Assembly: GCF_007860175.1 (NCBI RefSeq)
Contig: NZ_SJPX01000003.1
Coordinates: 266,552 to 330,551 of the forward strand
Origin: Rubripirellula reticaptiva
GTDB taxonomy: Bacteria > Planctomycetota > Planctomycetia > Pirellulales > Pirellulaceae
Length of the DNA: 64,000 bases
Direction: 5' to 3'
This document shows, piece after piece, positions 56,136 to 64,000 of this stretch; within the stretch, counting starts at the first letter, position 1, and each line of letters opens with the position of its first letter. The notes beneath the pieces are model-generated. The model had not been told where the DNA came from. It saw nothing but the letters and a program-made list of their open reading frames with translations, and did no database searches. The translations under genes were made by a program, and so were the position numbers.

Positions 56136-58523
56136 TTAGGCCCCGGTGACGGAGCCGTTGTTTGGTTCGGCGGCGATCACCGCGATTTCAACGATTAATT
56201 GGCGGATATTGAATCCAGTGCTTTGAAAAAACTGTGTCAATTCATCGGCCCGATCAGGACCGAACGCAGCAATCGGTTGTTTTACAAAATACTCGAACGC
56301 CGATTCCACGAACGAGCGATGGCAGTCGTGACTGCCCGCCAGAAAGTCGCCTAACTCGCGAGCTCCGTCGAACGTGATCACTTCATCCTTGCGAGTGACG
56401 TAATTACCTGTTGCGTCGACAGGTTTCTTGTTTTCGATTTTACGGTAAGCACCGGCCGCGTCAAAGTTTTCAAGCGAAAACCCGAGTGCATTGATCTTAA
56501 CGTGACAAACTTGGCACCCGACTTCGCCAGTCTGCAATTCAACTCGCTCGCGCGTCGTCAAACCAGGATGCAGATTTGGATTCAGCGGCGAAAACGCGGC
56601 GTTTGGTGGACGAAGCACACGGCCAAGCAAGTGCCGGGTCAAAAACACACCGCGGTGAATCGGTGACGTCGTTCGGTGATAGGCCAATTGACTGAGCAAA
56701 AGCGGGTGAGTCAGCAATCCGACGTGGACCGTACTATCACTGACGCTGCGTTGAAACGTATGACCAATCGCGGGCTTGTCACCATCGGCTGCCTTCTCGG
56801 CAGGTTTCCAAGCGTCGCCATAAAAACTTGCCAGTCGATCGGATGTGAACATCCAATCCGCTTGCAGCAGTTGACGAAAATCGCTGCCCTCGGTGCTGAG
56901 CACGTCTTCGATGAATCGGTCGAACGAGTGACGGAGTTCGCTGACCAACTCGAGATCAAATCCTGGGTAAATTGCGTCGTCCTTGGTGATTTCTTCGATA
57001 TCGGCCAAATCAAACCACTGATACAGGAACTCGCGAATCTTCGCTTGGCAACGGTAATCCCTGACCATACCCCAAGCCGCTTGTTCGATCTGTTTACGGT
57101 CCTTCAACTTGCCTTTTTCAACGAGCCCGGAAAGCGTACTGTCGGATGGCAGCGAATCGAAAAGCGTCAACGCCAAGCGGTTCGCAGCCTGCTGGCTAGG
57201 TGAGCGATCCGCGTCGAGAAGCGGATAGAGGAATCGTGGCGACTTGAGTGTGATCAGCAACACCTGCTTGATCGCTTCGGCGTCGTCTTCGCATTGGTCG
57301 ATTTGCCGATTGATGTAGAGATCGCGGATGCGATCGTCGACCGGGCCACGAAAAGCCGTTTCGACCAACTGCGTTAAAAACGCCCGCAACTTGCCGCGGT
57401 TTTCGTCCGATTCATTTTTGTGCTTCCGCAAATAGTGGCTATACAGCTCACTGCTGGCCGCATCTGCAAACTCGATTGCCGCAGTCGTTGTTGAATCTTC
57501 CCACGCTCGGTTGACGGCCGTTCCCCGTTCGTAGCCGTACGAGCTATCGTCGGGCGGTAACTTCGCTTGCAGCGCGAAAGTGGACGGTTCCGAAGATGGC
57601 AGCAGCACGGCGGCAGGGATAATCTCTTCCACGCCGCCCGGCGGCACCCACGACAACGATACGTACGCGGCCGGTTGTTCAGTTTTACGTTTGCGCTGAT
57701 TCAGATCTAGCTTGATGGGATAGACTCGCCCCCCGGTCAACTGCATCGTTCGGCGAAATTCCTCTTTGCCCTCGGACTGAACGTGATTGTCAATCAAAAC
57801 GCGTCCGTGCACACCAAACTCCAGCGTGCACGAGCATGACGTTCGCAGAATAATTTCATAACGTCCAGTAGCTCGGGCAACTAACGAACCGGACCAGTGG
57901 ATGTGATAGGCCTCCGCATCGATCCCTTCACCAGGACTTTCCTTGCCAAAATTAAAGTCGACGACAGGATCAACTCGTTTGATCTTTCGATCTTTGTCTT
58001 TCCAACTTGAATCGCGAAAATACGACGCGTCCAATCCACGTTCGTTAACCGTCCAAGCCGTTCCCGTCACACTGCTGTACAAATCCGCCAAACTTTGACG
58101 CAGTTGCTCAGCCGTAAGCCGGGCAAGTGCGGCACGCGGGGGCCGGCGGCGCACCTGAGCGGCTTCGCTGTAAAAGTCATGGTGAATGAAGGTCGCTACT
58201 GCGAGCGCGTCCTCAGCAACGCAGGTGTCGGGGTCTTCTTCCGGCATCGTGTCCGAAATCAACTCGGCAAGTTCTTTGATCGTTGAATCGCCGACCAGCG
58301 GATCCGGATAAAAGTCGACAACTCCTTCGCCTTCGCGACCATGACATTGCACACAGGCGTCGCGATAAATCGCCTCACCGCGAACAATCGCGTCGGTTTC
58401 CTCGGCGCCATGCAACTTCGCAAAACCAGTTGAAAATGGTCCGACTGGCGAGCATGCCATCACAGCAAACGCAGCGACGCGACTTGCAAAACGGCAGGTA
58501 AGAGAGGTGCGGTGTTTTCTCAT
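56136..58523 (-). CDS. DUF1587/1592/1588/1585 protein with cytochrome c motif and PA14-like domain
   Basis: A 795-residue exported protein (signal peptide at residues 12-30). Near residue 55 CVQCHGREGEG is a c-type haem motif. Then comes a DUF1587-like segment, a PA14-like beta domain (YHIHWSGSLVARATGRYEII, VHGRVLIDNHV), a DUF1595/1592 region (from about residue 350), DUF1588 with RGVFLTRHLLGRVLRPP and CQVCHVKINALGF (a second CxxCH), and DUF1585 at the end (DELTQFFQSTGFNIRQL). This composite is common in planctomycetes and probably acts in electron transfer or polysaccharide breakdown, though not proven. It pairs with the DUF1552 gene. Confidence 0.9.
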   Translation of the reverse strand: MRKHRTSLTCRFASRVAAFAVMACSPVGPFSTGFAKLHGAEETDAIVRGEAIYRDACVQCHGREGEGVVDFYPDPLVGDSTIKELAELISDTMPEEDPDTCVAEDALAVATFIHHDFYSEAAQVRRRPPRAALARLTAEQLRQSLADLYSSVTGTAWTVNERGLDASYFRDSSWKDKDRKIKRVDPVVDFNFGKESPGEGIDAEAYHIHWSGSLVARATGRYEIILRTSCSCTLEFGVHGRVLIDNHVQSEGKEEFRRTMQLTGGRVYPIKLDLNQRKRKTEQPAAYVSLSWVPPGGVEEIIPAAVLLPSSEPSTFALQAKLPPDDSSYGYERGTAVNRAWEDSTTTAAIEFADAASSELYSHYLRKHKNESDENRGKLRAFLTQLVETAFRGPVDDRIRDLYINRQIDQCEDDAEAIKQVLLITLKSPRFLYPLLDADRSPSQQAANRLALTLFDSLPSDSTLSGLVEKGKLKDRKQIEQAAWGMVRDYRCQAKIREFLYQWFDLADIEEITKDDAIYPGFDLELVSELRHSFDRFIEDVLSTEGSDFRQLLQADWMFTSDRLASFYGDAWKPAEKAADGDKPAIGHTFQRSVSDSTVHVGLLTHPLLLSQLAYHRTTSPIHRGVFLTRHLLGRVLRPPNAAFSPLNPNLHPGLTTRERVELQTGEVGCQVCHVKINALGFSLENFDAAGAYRKIENKKPVDATGNYVTRKDEVITFDGARELGDFLAGSHDCHRSFVESAFEYFVKQPIAAFGPDRADELTQFFQSTGFNIRQLIVEIAVIAAEPNNGSVTGA

Positions 58524-59102
58524 TTTGTGTGTCCGAGCAGCCGGCCTGGCATTGCAAAGTCCATCCAAGGTGGATGGCTCCCAGCGCAGGAATTCGAACG
58601 TGAAAACCAGAGCTGATTAGCTGCCAGAATAAAGGTCTCGAGGGATCTAGCGAGACTTTGGGTGGGATTATCGAGGCGAGTCGTTCGGTAGGTCGCAAAG
58701 GCGGGGGGGTTGAAAAAGCCCGGCGACGAGGACTTCTTCGATAGAACTAGCGGGGCCGAAAACAATGGCTGCCGCCCTGTCGATATTATAGCTTGTCGAA
58801 CATTCTTGCAAAGCAACAAGACGTATTGGCTAGAGAAAGCCGGATTTGGGAGCGCAACCCTTGAATCGCGAGAAATCACGAAAGATCGTTTCGCCTAGCC
58901 GATGACTTTCGAAAGTTTCATCGACCTGACCGCGCAAATTGCCCTGAAAACCTTCGTTTATGGCACTGTCCCGAGACAATCCGTCGCAAGATTGCTTTAT
59001 TTCCGTGGTAACCTTGCAAAATTTCGTGCCAAACCATATCCTCCCATCCCACAAAGCAAACAAAGTCCATTTTCCAATTTACGTTACCATCGAGTTATTC
59101 CA
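58524..59102. other. Gene-free stretch between divergent DUF1592 and small-basic-protein genes
   Basis: No frame here is credible except an upstream extension of the small basic protein, judged unlikely. CCATCC/GGATGG (58561-58577, 5-base loop) is a small inverted repeat 38 bases before the DUF1592 start and could be an operator. Confidence 0.45.
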
Positions 59103-59324
59103 ATGACCATGGATCGCAGCCTCAAGGTGCAAGCCGGGGCCATCAAGTCGCGAAACGTGCTAACACGGGCCGAGCGGATTGCTCGTCTGAAATCGCTTGA
59201 CAAATTCGACGAAGAAAAGAGCATCGTTGGCATGCCCAAAGTGCGTGTCTTGAAGGTCTCACTAAAGAGAAAGAAAAAAGTGAAGAAGGCCGAAGACGAG
59301 CCCAAGGACAAGAAGAAGAAGTAA
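59103..59324 (+). CDS. Small basic protein of PVC-group type
   Basis: A 73-residue protein (start at 59103 or the Met at 59109). DRSLKVQAGAIKSRNVLTRA then ERIARLKSLDKFDEEKSIV and VGMPKVRVLK match the short basic protein family known only from planctomycetes, verrucomicrobia and chlamydiae. I recall a suggestion that it associates with ribosomes, but do not rely on it. The C-terminal 25 residues are nearly all Lys, Glu and Asp (KRKKKVKKAEDEPKDKKKK), longer than usual. A strong terminator follows 20 bases after the stop. A longer frame back to 58902 lacks family features. Confidence 0.85.
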   Translation: MTMDRSLKVQAGAIKSRNVLTRAERIARLKSLDKFDEEKSIVGMPKVRVLKVSLKRKKKVKKAEDEPKDKKKK

Positions 59325-59344
59325 ACACAGGCAATTTGCCTGCG

Positions 59345-59388
59345 AGCCGGCCGTCCTTTCCTTGCGAACGGACGCCGGCTTTTTTTTT
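59345..59388 (+). terminator. Intrinsic terminator
   Basis: AGCCGG-C-CGTCC pairs with GGACG-CCGGCT (11 pairs, one bulge, loop of about 13), followed by nine T. It ends the small-basic-protein transcript. Confidence 0.9.
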
Positions 59389-59400
59389 GTCTCCACCGGT

Positions 59401-59448
59401 CTATCGGTTACGGTGGAAGCTGGCCTATCGGTTACCGGTGAAGTTGGC
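59401..59448 (+). repeat. Two adjacent 24-base imperfect repeats
   Basis: CTATCGGTTAC followed by a GGTG-AAG-TGGC block occurs at 59401-59424 and again at 59425-59448 with a few substitutions. The repeats lie between the terminator and the desaturase start, in the likely promoter. Confidence 0.65.
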
Positions 59449-59495
59449 GTACGTACATGCTGGACAAACAAGCGGTCTCGCGGAAGGATATCGGG

Positions 59496-60488
59496 ATGGA
59501 AGATTCTCTATGTGAACCCGAAACCGAAATCGCGGACGATGCCGCCACTGGGCCATTGCCAACCACTGGCATCGACCCCCAGCGTCTGCCGCGGCCCGAA
59601 GAAACCGAACCGCTGCAGATCATGTGGCGGTACGTGATCGTTCTATCGACTGTCCATTTGGTTGCGTTGCTGGCCTTCATTCCCTGGCTATTCACTTGGT
59701 CGGGGCTTGTCGCCGCGGTTGCCGGGCACTTTTTGTTCGGCATGATGGGCATCACGATTGGCTATCATCGATTGCTCACCCACCGTGGCTTTGTATGTCC
59801 AAAATGGCTCGAGCATACGCTGGCAGTATTGGGGATGTGCAATTTACAGGACAGTCCCGCGCGATGGGTTGCCATTCACCGAATGCATCATCAACACAGC
59901 GATCACCAGCCTGACCCACATTCGCCGCTAGTAAATTTTCTGTGGGGACATGTCGGGTGGGTCGTTTGCCGTCACAGACGACTCGACCGGACATCGCATT
60001 ATGAACGCTACGTCCGCGACCTTCTCAGAGACCCGTTCTATTTGAAACTCGAACGGAAAGACGGCTGGTTCTTCGTCTTTCTAGCTCATGCTATCGCGAT
60101 TACCTTCACCGGTGCTGTGGTTGGCTACGTTGTGGGCGGCGGACAGTGGGCGGTCGTTGGTAGGTATGCAGCCAGTTGGTACGTTTGGGCGGTCGCAGTT
60201 CGCACCGTGTTCGTGCTGCACGGCACGTGGTCCGTCAACTCGCTGTCGCATGTGTTCGGTTATCGCAACTATCAAACTCGTGACCACAGTACCAACAATT
60301 GGTTGGTTGCCTTGATCAGCCATGGCGAGGGCTGGCACAATAATCACCACGCTCAACCACGAAGTGCCGCGCACGGACACCGTTGGTGGGAGTTCGACAT
60401 GTCGTGGCGAATCATTCAGGGCCTCGAACTAGTTGGCCTCGCCAAAGAAGTTGTGCGGCCAAAATCCAAGGTTGCGAGCGACGCCTGA
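59496..60488 (+). CDS. Acyl-CoA/fatty acid desaturase
   Basis: A membrane desaturase with its three histidine boxes: HRLLTHR, HRMHHQHSD and HNNHH, binding a di-iron centre. The helices flank these as in delta-9 acyl-CoA desaturases (ITIGYHRLLTHR, VNSLSHVFGYR). The ATG at 59496 is preceded by GGAAGGATAT and gives 330 residues; ATG at 59457 would add 13. The substrate is presumed saturated acyl chains for membrane fluidity. No electron donor is adjacent. A 7-bp hairpin CGACGCC/GGCGTCG (60479-60500) surrounds the stop but no T run follows. Confidence 0.9.
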   Translation: MEDSLCEPETEIADDAATGPLPTTGIDPQRLPRPEETEPLQIMWRYVIVLSTVHLVALLAFIPWLFTWSGLVAAVAGHFLFGMMGITIGYHRLLTHRGFVCPKWLEHTLAVLGMCNLQDSPARWVAIHRMHHQHSDHQPDPHSPLVNFLWGHVGWVVCRHRRLDRTSHYERYVRDLLRDPFYLKLERKDGWFFVFLAHAIAITFTGAVVGYVVGGGQWAVVGRYAASWYVWAVAVRTVFVLHGTWSVNSLSHVFGYRNYQTRDHSTNNWLVALISHGEGWHNNHHAQPRSAAHGHRWWEFDMSWRIIQGLELVGLAKEVVRPKSKVASDA

Positions 60489-60588
60489 TAGCTGGCGTCG
60501 AGCTGAATCCTCGGGCCGGGCTCGATGCCTGACCAGACTTTGCCTTTGGCCAGCTGATGGGTTCACTCCCGGGACGTCGTCACCGCGA

Positions 60589-61533
60589 TCAGTCCTGATC
60601 GTCGCTGACGGTGTTGCCGTCAACATCAACGACATCGACGAAGGACAACATCTCTCGGGGAATTTCCCCGTCCGCAATCGATGCCATTTGCATCAGCACT
60701 TTGCGATCCATTTCGTTACTGCGAAAGTCGACTTCACCGCTGCCCATCAACAGATGCAGGCCACCAGGATGATCGCTGGCGAGACCGCCGACATACGTCG
60801 AGGAAACTTCACGGTCGGCAGATTGAACGCCTCGAATTCGGCGACGCTCATCGTTGAGCCCGTGCCCCGCATTTCGCAAACTCGAACGTGTCCCGCTGAA
60901 CCAACCAAAATCTTCTTCGTATCGAGACAGTTTTTCGCCGACGAACAGCGTGTAAGACAAACCGTCGCTGATCTCGTCAATGGTTGTCGGCAAGTTCAAT
61001 CGAAAGACTCCGTCGTTGTATTCGTCAATCGGCGTTTCAGTCGACGAAGTGATTCCGGCGTAGCACGTCGCATTATCAGGGATCCCGCTAGCCGACGGAC
61101 ACAACAGTCCTGGCAAACGCAGCATTCGAACGGTCGCATTCTCTGGCGCGTAAACACTTGCTTGTTGATCAATCGCTTCATACACAGCTGCAGCATCCAT
61201 CATCGGCAATAGCCCTGCGATCCAACTGTGATGGTAGCCCTTGGGAACGTTTTCAATCGGCCCTTTGGCGGCAGACGTCCCGATGGGAAACTGCTGGTTT
61301 CGAGTTTCGTAAGCGGAAAGAGCCAAAGACAATTGAACCAAATTGAATTGGCAATTACTGCGGCGTGACAACTCGCGCATGTTTTGCATTGCCGGGACAG
61401 CCATCCCGATCAGCACGCCAATGATGGCGATCACCACTAACAGTTCCACCAGAGTAAAACCGGCGTTTCTTCGAGGCCCAGTACAAGAAAAATCAGTCCG
61501 AAGCATTTGCATATCAAAAGTAGGAGCCAACAT
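60589..61533 (-). CDS. DUF1559 prepilin-type protein
   Basis: The N-terminus has a canonical type II pseudopilin site: NAGFTLVELLVVIAIIGVLIGM. After it is the DUF1559 (SBP_bac_10) domain common in planctomycetes: AMQNMRELSRRSNCQFNLVQ, ALSAYETRNQQFPIG, WIAGLLPMMDAAAVYEAID, and FVGEKLSRYEED. The domain ends with ASDHPGGLHLLMGSGEVDF. Function is unknown but processing by a prepilin peptidase and export via a secretion system is expected. It is last in a five-gene run; its start abuts the preceding stop exactly. Confidence 0.9.
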   Translation of the reverse strand: MLAPTFDMQMLRTDFSCTGPRRNAGFTLVELLVVIAIIGVLIGMAVPAMQNMRELSRRSNCQFNLVQLSLALSAYETRNQQFPIGTSAAKGPIENVPKGYHHSWIAGLLPMMDAAAVYEAIDQQASVYAPENATVRMLRLPGLLCPSASGIPDNATCYAGITSSTETPIDEYNDGVFRLNLPTTIDEISDGLSYTLFVGEKLSRYEEDFGWFSGTRSSLRNAGHGLNDERRRIRGVQSADREVSSTYVGGLASDHPGGLHLLMGSGEVDFRSNEMDRKVLMQMASIADGEIPREMLSFVDVVDVDGNTVSDDQD

Positions 61534-61926
61534 TCATTCGTCCTCGCTGTGAGTTTGTTTTAGTTCGCGGACCAGGAAATCCAATTCACGATCGCCTCGC
61601 ATCCAGTGCGCTTTAATCCGTTCCGCTTGCCGATCGACTTCGACAGTGATCCGTTCGCCCGAATCCGCAGTGACGGGCAGGCTAACGGTGTCGACATCGA
61701 GTTCAGCAACCGCATCAACCGCCGCTTCCATCGCCTTTACCCGCGACTGAAGCCGCGTCCGACCGCGATTCGACCACTCGCCACGGACCAGCGCAGCGGT
61801 CGCGGCCGTGATGACGACCAACACGGCCAGCACCAGCATAAAAAAGGCAGCGCCGCGGCGCCGTGTTGCTCGCCGATCAACCGCAATCACGCCGCAGCGT
61901 CGGTTAGGCTGTTTCGTCAACGTCAT
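61534..61926 (-). CDS. GspK-like short membrane protein
   Basis: A 130-residue protein, start at 61926 with ATGA overlapping the previous stop. A processing-like stretch RRGAAFFMLVLAVLVVITAA is followed by a short soluble domain (SRVKAMEAAVDAVAELDVD; GDRELDFLVRELKQ). In place the Glu at +5 is missing, as in GspK-type minor pseudopilins, but the ectodomain is much shorter than GspK. The place in the operon supports a pseudopilin role. Confidence 0.62.
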   Translation of the reverse strand: MTLTKQPNRRCGVIAVDRRATRRRGAAFFMLVLAVLVVITAATAALVRGEWSNRGRTRLQSRVKAMEAAVDAVAELDVDTVSLPVTADSGERITVEVDRQAERIKAHWMRGDRELDFLVRELKQTHSEDE

Positions 61927-62405
61927 GGCTTGTTCACCTCGATCGTCCAAGAAATGTCAGCTCGTCGCATTAACGCGATTGTGACGCGTCTGGAGTCGGT
62001 CTCGATTTTTGGATCACAGGCTACGGGCAACTCAAAGCGATCGACTGCGACCGGCTTGCCGTTTCTAAAAACGTTCCGTTGGATTCGATGCTCGTCTGCA
62101 AGAAATTCGTATCGAATTTCACCGTCGTCCGAATTCATCGTCAGCGGCCATTGGTCACCCGAAATCGAATCACTTTCAGCGGCATCGGTGCGGACGCGAT
62201 CCGCCAAACGCTCAATCGCCAGACGAGCGCGACCGTCAAGCGTGGTTTTCTCGCCGATTTCCGTGACGTCGCGCAACATCCGAACTGCGGTCACGGCCAA
62301 AACCAACAGCAACGATAGCGTGGCGATCATTTCCAACAGAGTCATCGCCGACCGCTTGCCATGAGTGACGCGTTGAGACCGGATTGCTGCAAATGAGAGA
62401 TTCAT
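61923..62405 (-). CDS. GspJ-like pseudopilin
   Basis: A 160-residue protein. GKRSAMTLLEMIATLSLLLVL resembles a pseudopilin leader and helix with Glu at +5, though Ala stands where the Gly before the cleavage site is usual. The soluble part has RARLAIERLADRVRTDAAES and beta strands with the sequence GEIRYEFLADEHRIQR, close in style to GspJ/PilW. It overlaps the upstream gene and the downstream gene by ATGA each. Confidence 0.72.
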   Translation of the reverse strand: MNLSFAAIRSQRVTHGKRSAMTLLEMIATLSLLLVLAVTAVRMLRDVTEIGEKTTLDGRARLAIERLADRVRTDAAESDSISGDQWPLTMNSDDGEIRYEFLADEHRIQRNVFRNGKPVAVDRFELPVACDPKIETDSRRVTIALMRRADISWTIEVNKP

Positions 62406-62941
62406 TCGGTGTCCTCCAGTGCGTCTTTTTGCTCGCCAGCGTCAGCTGCGCCTTCATCCGACTCGTCGGTGGGAGCTTCAACTAACTTTTCGTCGGCTTC
62501 TTCGCCGGCGTTCTTACCACCGTCGTTTCCGGCGGGCGGTGTTTCGAGTCGCCAGTCATGCCGCCGCACCAGCGTTCCATCTCCGGCTGAAAACTCGGCG
62601 ATCACGTGGACGCCATGAATGTCACCATCTTCGAAATCGTCGACTGACACACGAGCGATACAGCCGGCGTTGCTGGCCACGGATTGCCCCGCAGCCTCAG
62701 CCTCCTCTCGGACTTCGTCGGCTAGCAATGGGCGTATTCGAGTTAGAAAATTATCTGCGGCTAGTGTGGCCGCCAATTGCCGATCCGATTGCCGTCCCAG
62801 ATCAACCGATCCTCGCGACAATTTTGCAAGAGCGACACCGGCAGTTGCCAGCATCGCGGCCGCCAAGACCGCTTCGACAATGACACTGCCGTGGACCGCT
62901 CTCGCTCGACGAACACATTTCGATTTCAGATCGGGATTCAT
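62402..62941 (-). CDS. Pseudopilin-like protein with acidic tail
   Basis: From the ATG at 62941, which overlaps the GspF-type gene stop (ATGA), the protein has 179 residues. AVHGSVIVEAVLAAAMLATA forms the leader and helix, with Glu at +5. The following helix and a small beta domain are like GspI/GspH. The last 45 residues are Glu, Asp, Ala and Gly-rich. A longer frame back to 63064 is not supported. Confidence 0.7.
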   Translation of the reverse strand: MNPDLKSKCVRRARAVHGSVIVEAVLAAAMLATAGVALAKLSRGSVDLGRQSDRQLAATLAADNFLTRIRPLLADEVREEAEAAGQSVASNAGCIARVSVDDFEDGDIHGVHVIAEFSAGDGTLVRRHDWRLETPPAGNDGGKNAGEEADEKLVEAPTDESDEGAADAGEQKDALEDTE

Positions 62942-64000
62942 ACACGAGGCTCCGCCAAAGGAGAAATCAGTTGGAAAAGGCTCGAGAAAAAGCCAAACGA
63001 GTAACTCAACACCGCAGCGGCCAACAGCAGCACGATGAAAGGGAACAGGAAGCTCATCAGCCAACGCAGATTTGATTGTGAATCCCGAACCGTCTGATCC
63101 GCGAACGTTCGCAGCAATTCCGCCGTGCGCCTTGGCGACGCGTCCCCAAGCCAGGCGGCTTCACTTGCGTCGATCCATCCAGCGCGATGGATTGCATCGG
63201 ACGGAGCGCGTCCCTGCTCGATCAATTCCATCGCGTACTGCAAAGACCGACGCTCGTATCGCCGAACAGAAATCAAATGCCCGACCGCCAGTGCTCGCCC
63301 CATCGGCCAGCCATGATCGATCGCATCGGCAAGCCCGCCCAACACCTCGGCTTTATGCTGGGCCAGACGGGGTGTGATCGGAAACCAAGTGGGCAGGCGA
63401 AAACCAAAGATGTGACCGCGGCTCATCACCGGTACGACGATCAAGACGACAAAACTAAGCAAGAACAAAATCCAGTACGCCGGCCGCGCCGTCATCATGT
63501 CTCGGTTTGACATGTCGATCCCGAACTCATGGAACATCTGCTCAAGCGTTGGAACGATGAACAACGCCATAAAGCTGAACACCAAACACGTGACCGTCGC
63601 CGTGATTACCAAATAAAGGAACTGCCCATAGGCCGGCATCCAACCATTCTCGATCGAATCAAGGCCCGCGTCGTGGCTTGCTTCTGCTCTTTCAAATCGA
63701 TCCATCGCGGCTGACAAGCCACTCCGTTTTTTCGCCGCTTCACCGGTCTCCTCGACGGGGCTTGATACAGGCGTCTGCAAAGCGACCGCGGTTGCCAACT
63801 GCAGCGGCACCCGCGACCGCGCGGCCGCTTCGATCGGATCCTGCCCCATCATCAATCGCCGAGCGTATTCGTAACACGGCCCGGCGAGCGGGCCTGACTT
63901 CGAAAACGCCACGGCGACTTTCGTGATTGCACCGTCATGCCGACAGACCGCAAGTAGCGTCGAGTTGAAAGCCCGCGAGGCGTTCAAATGTCGGCGGGAC
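62938..64000 (-). CDS. Type II secretion GspF/PilC-type inner membrane protein, 5' end outside the window
   Basis: GspF is the inner-membrane platform of type II secretion and type IV pili. Three main hydrophobic stretches are seen: FLYLVITATVTCLVFSFMAL then FIVPTLEQMFHEFG, ILFLLSFVVLIVVPVM, and FLFPFIVLLLAAAVLSYSFG. The helical domain after the second (HKAEVLGGLADAIDHGWPM, ALAVGHLISVRRYERRSL, LGDASPRRTAELLRTFADQT) is the second GspF domain; its first copy is only partly present. The frame is open to the right edge, so the gene starts beyond it. It heads the visible operon with three pseudopilin-like genes and the DUF1559 gene, all overlapping or abutting. Confidence 0.86.
   Translation of the reverse strand, partial: SRRHLNASRAFNSTLLAVCRHDGAITKVAVAFSKSGPLAGPCYEYARRLMMGQDPIEAAARSRVPLQLATAVALQTPVSSPVEETGEAAKKRSGLSAAMDRFERAEASHDAGLDSIENGWMPAYGQFLYLVITATVTCLVFSFMALFIVPTLEQMFHEFGIDMSNRDMMTARPAYWILFLLSFVVLIVVPVMSRGHIFGFRLPTWFPITPRLAQHKAEVLGGLADAIDHGWPMGRALAVGHLISVRRYERRSLQYAMELIEQGRAPSDAIHRAGWIDASEAAWLGDASPRRTAELLRTFADQTVRDSQSNLRWLMSFLFPFIVLLLAAAVLSYSFGFFSSLFQLISPLAEPRV

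Noticed and set aside
58590-58620. GTTCGAA-containing segment resembling a tRNA T-arm
   Set aside because: No acceptor, D or anticodon arm could be placed around it on either strand.
58902-59102. Long upstream extension of the small basic protein
   Set aside because: Family members begin at the DRSLKVQAG segment; the extension has no matching pattern and would cover the promoter.
60479-60500. Hairpin at the desaturase stop as a terminator
   Set aside because: The 7-bp stem is real but no T run follows, so intrinsic termination is not supported.

Overview
The window looks like chromosome of a planctomycete, most likely of the Rhodopirellula/Pirellulaceae group. The evidence is family content: a DUF1552/DUF1592 pair with c-type haem motifs, a DUF1559 prepilin-like protein, the short basic protein of the PVC bacteria, a large Ser/Thr kinase fused to WD40 repeats, and several big secreted proteins recognisable only as planctomycete-type. 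GC is moderate, genes lie on both strands, GTG and TTG starts are common, and I found no rRNA, tRNA, CRISPR array, phage or insertion sequence.

Layout. 1-11.4 kb is mostly housekeeping: rhomboid protease, class V aminotransferase and coaD, hisS, a YkgJ-type cysteine-cluster protein, formyl-THF deformylase, tsaB, two tandem metallophosphoesterases, a leucine-rich-repeat protein and an RpoD-like sigma factor. 11.9-23.3 kb holds the kinase-WD40 protein, an AspT/YidE-type transporter, an enolase-superfamily enzyme, a two-gene unit with a DUF1499-like protein, a 1 kDa-scale (about 930-residue) exported protein and a 71-codon gene missed by simple ORF calling. 23.3-26.4 kb holds a probable short structured transcript (promoter, 13-codon ORF with two Cys codons, intrinsic terminator) just upstream of a lipoprotein MsrB, then pyroglutamyl peptidase and an agmatine/peptidylarginine deiminase homologue.

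26.4-27.0 kb is gene-free and may be a dispersed repeat. 27.0-32.6 kb is a MoxR-DUF58-transglutaminase-cmk operon with overlapping junctions. 32.6-44.5 kb contains a PilZ-like membrane protein, a 1180-residue anchored protein, a degenerate Hpt-like protein next to an HD-GYP protein, a DUF4261-like protein, an acyltransferase and a Met-rich exported protein. 44.6-54.6 kb has an M16 peptidase, Rieske protein, GNAT-like protein, alpha/beta hydrolase, PAP2-like protein, lipoprotein, SDR enzyme, scpB and a HAD phosphatase. 54.7-64 kb has the DUF1552/DUF1592 pair, the small basic protein, a fatty acid desaturase and a type II secretion/pseudopilin operon running off the right edge.

The most interesting item is the 23.33-23.64 kb transcript: it has every part expected of an attenuator or a small RNA, and the downstream gene concerns sulfur-amino-acid chemistry. 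Everything here was read by eye; family names come from recognisable motifs, not from database searches.
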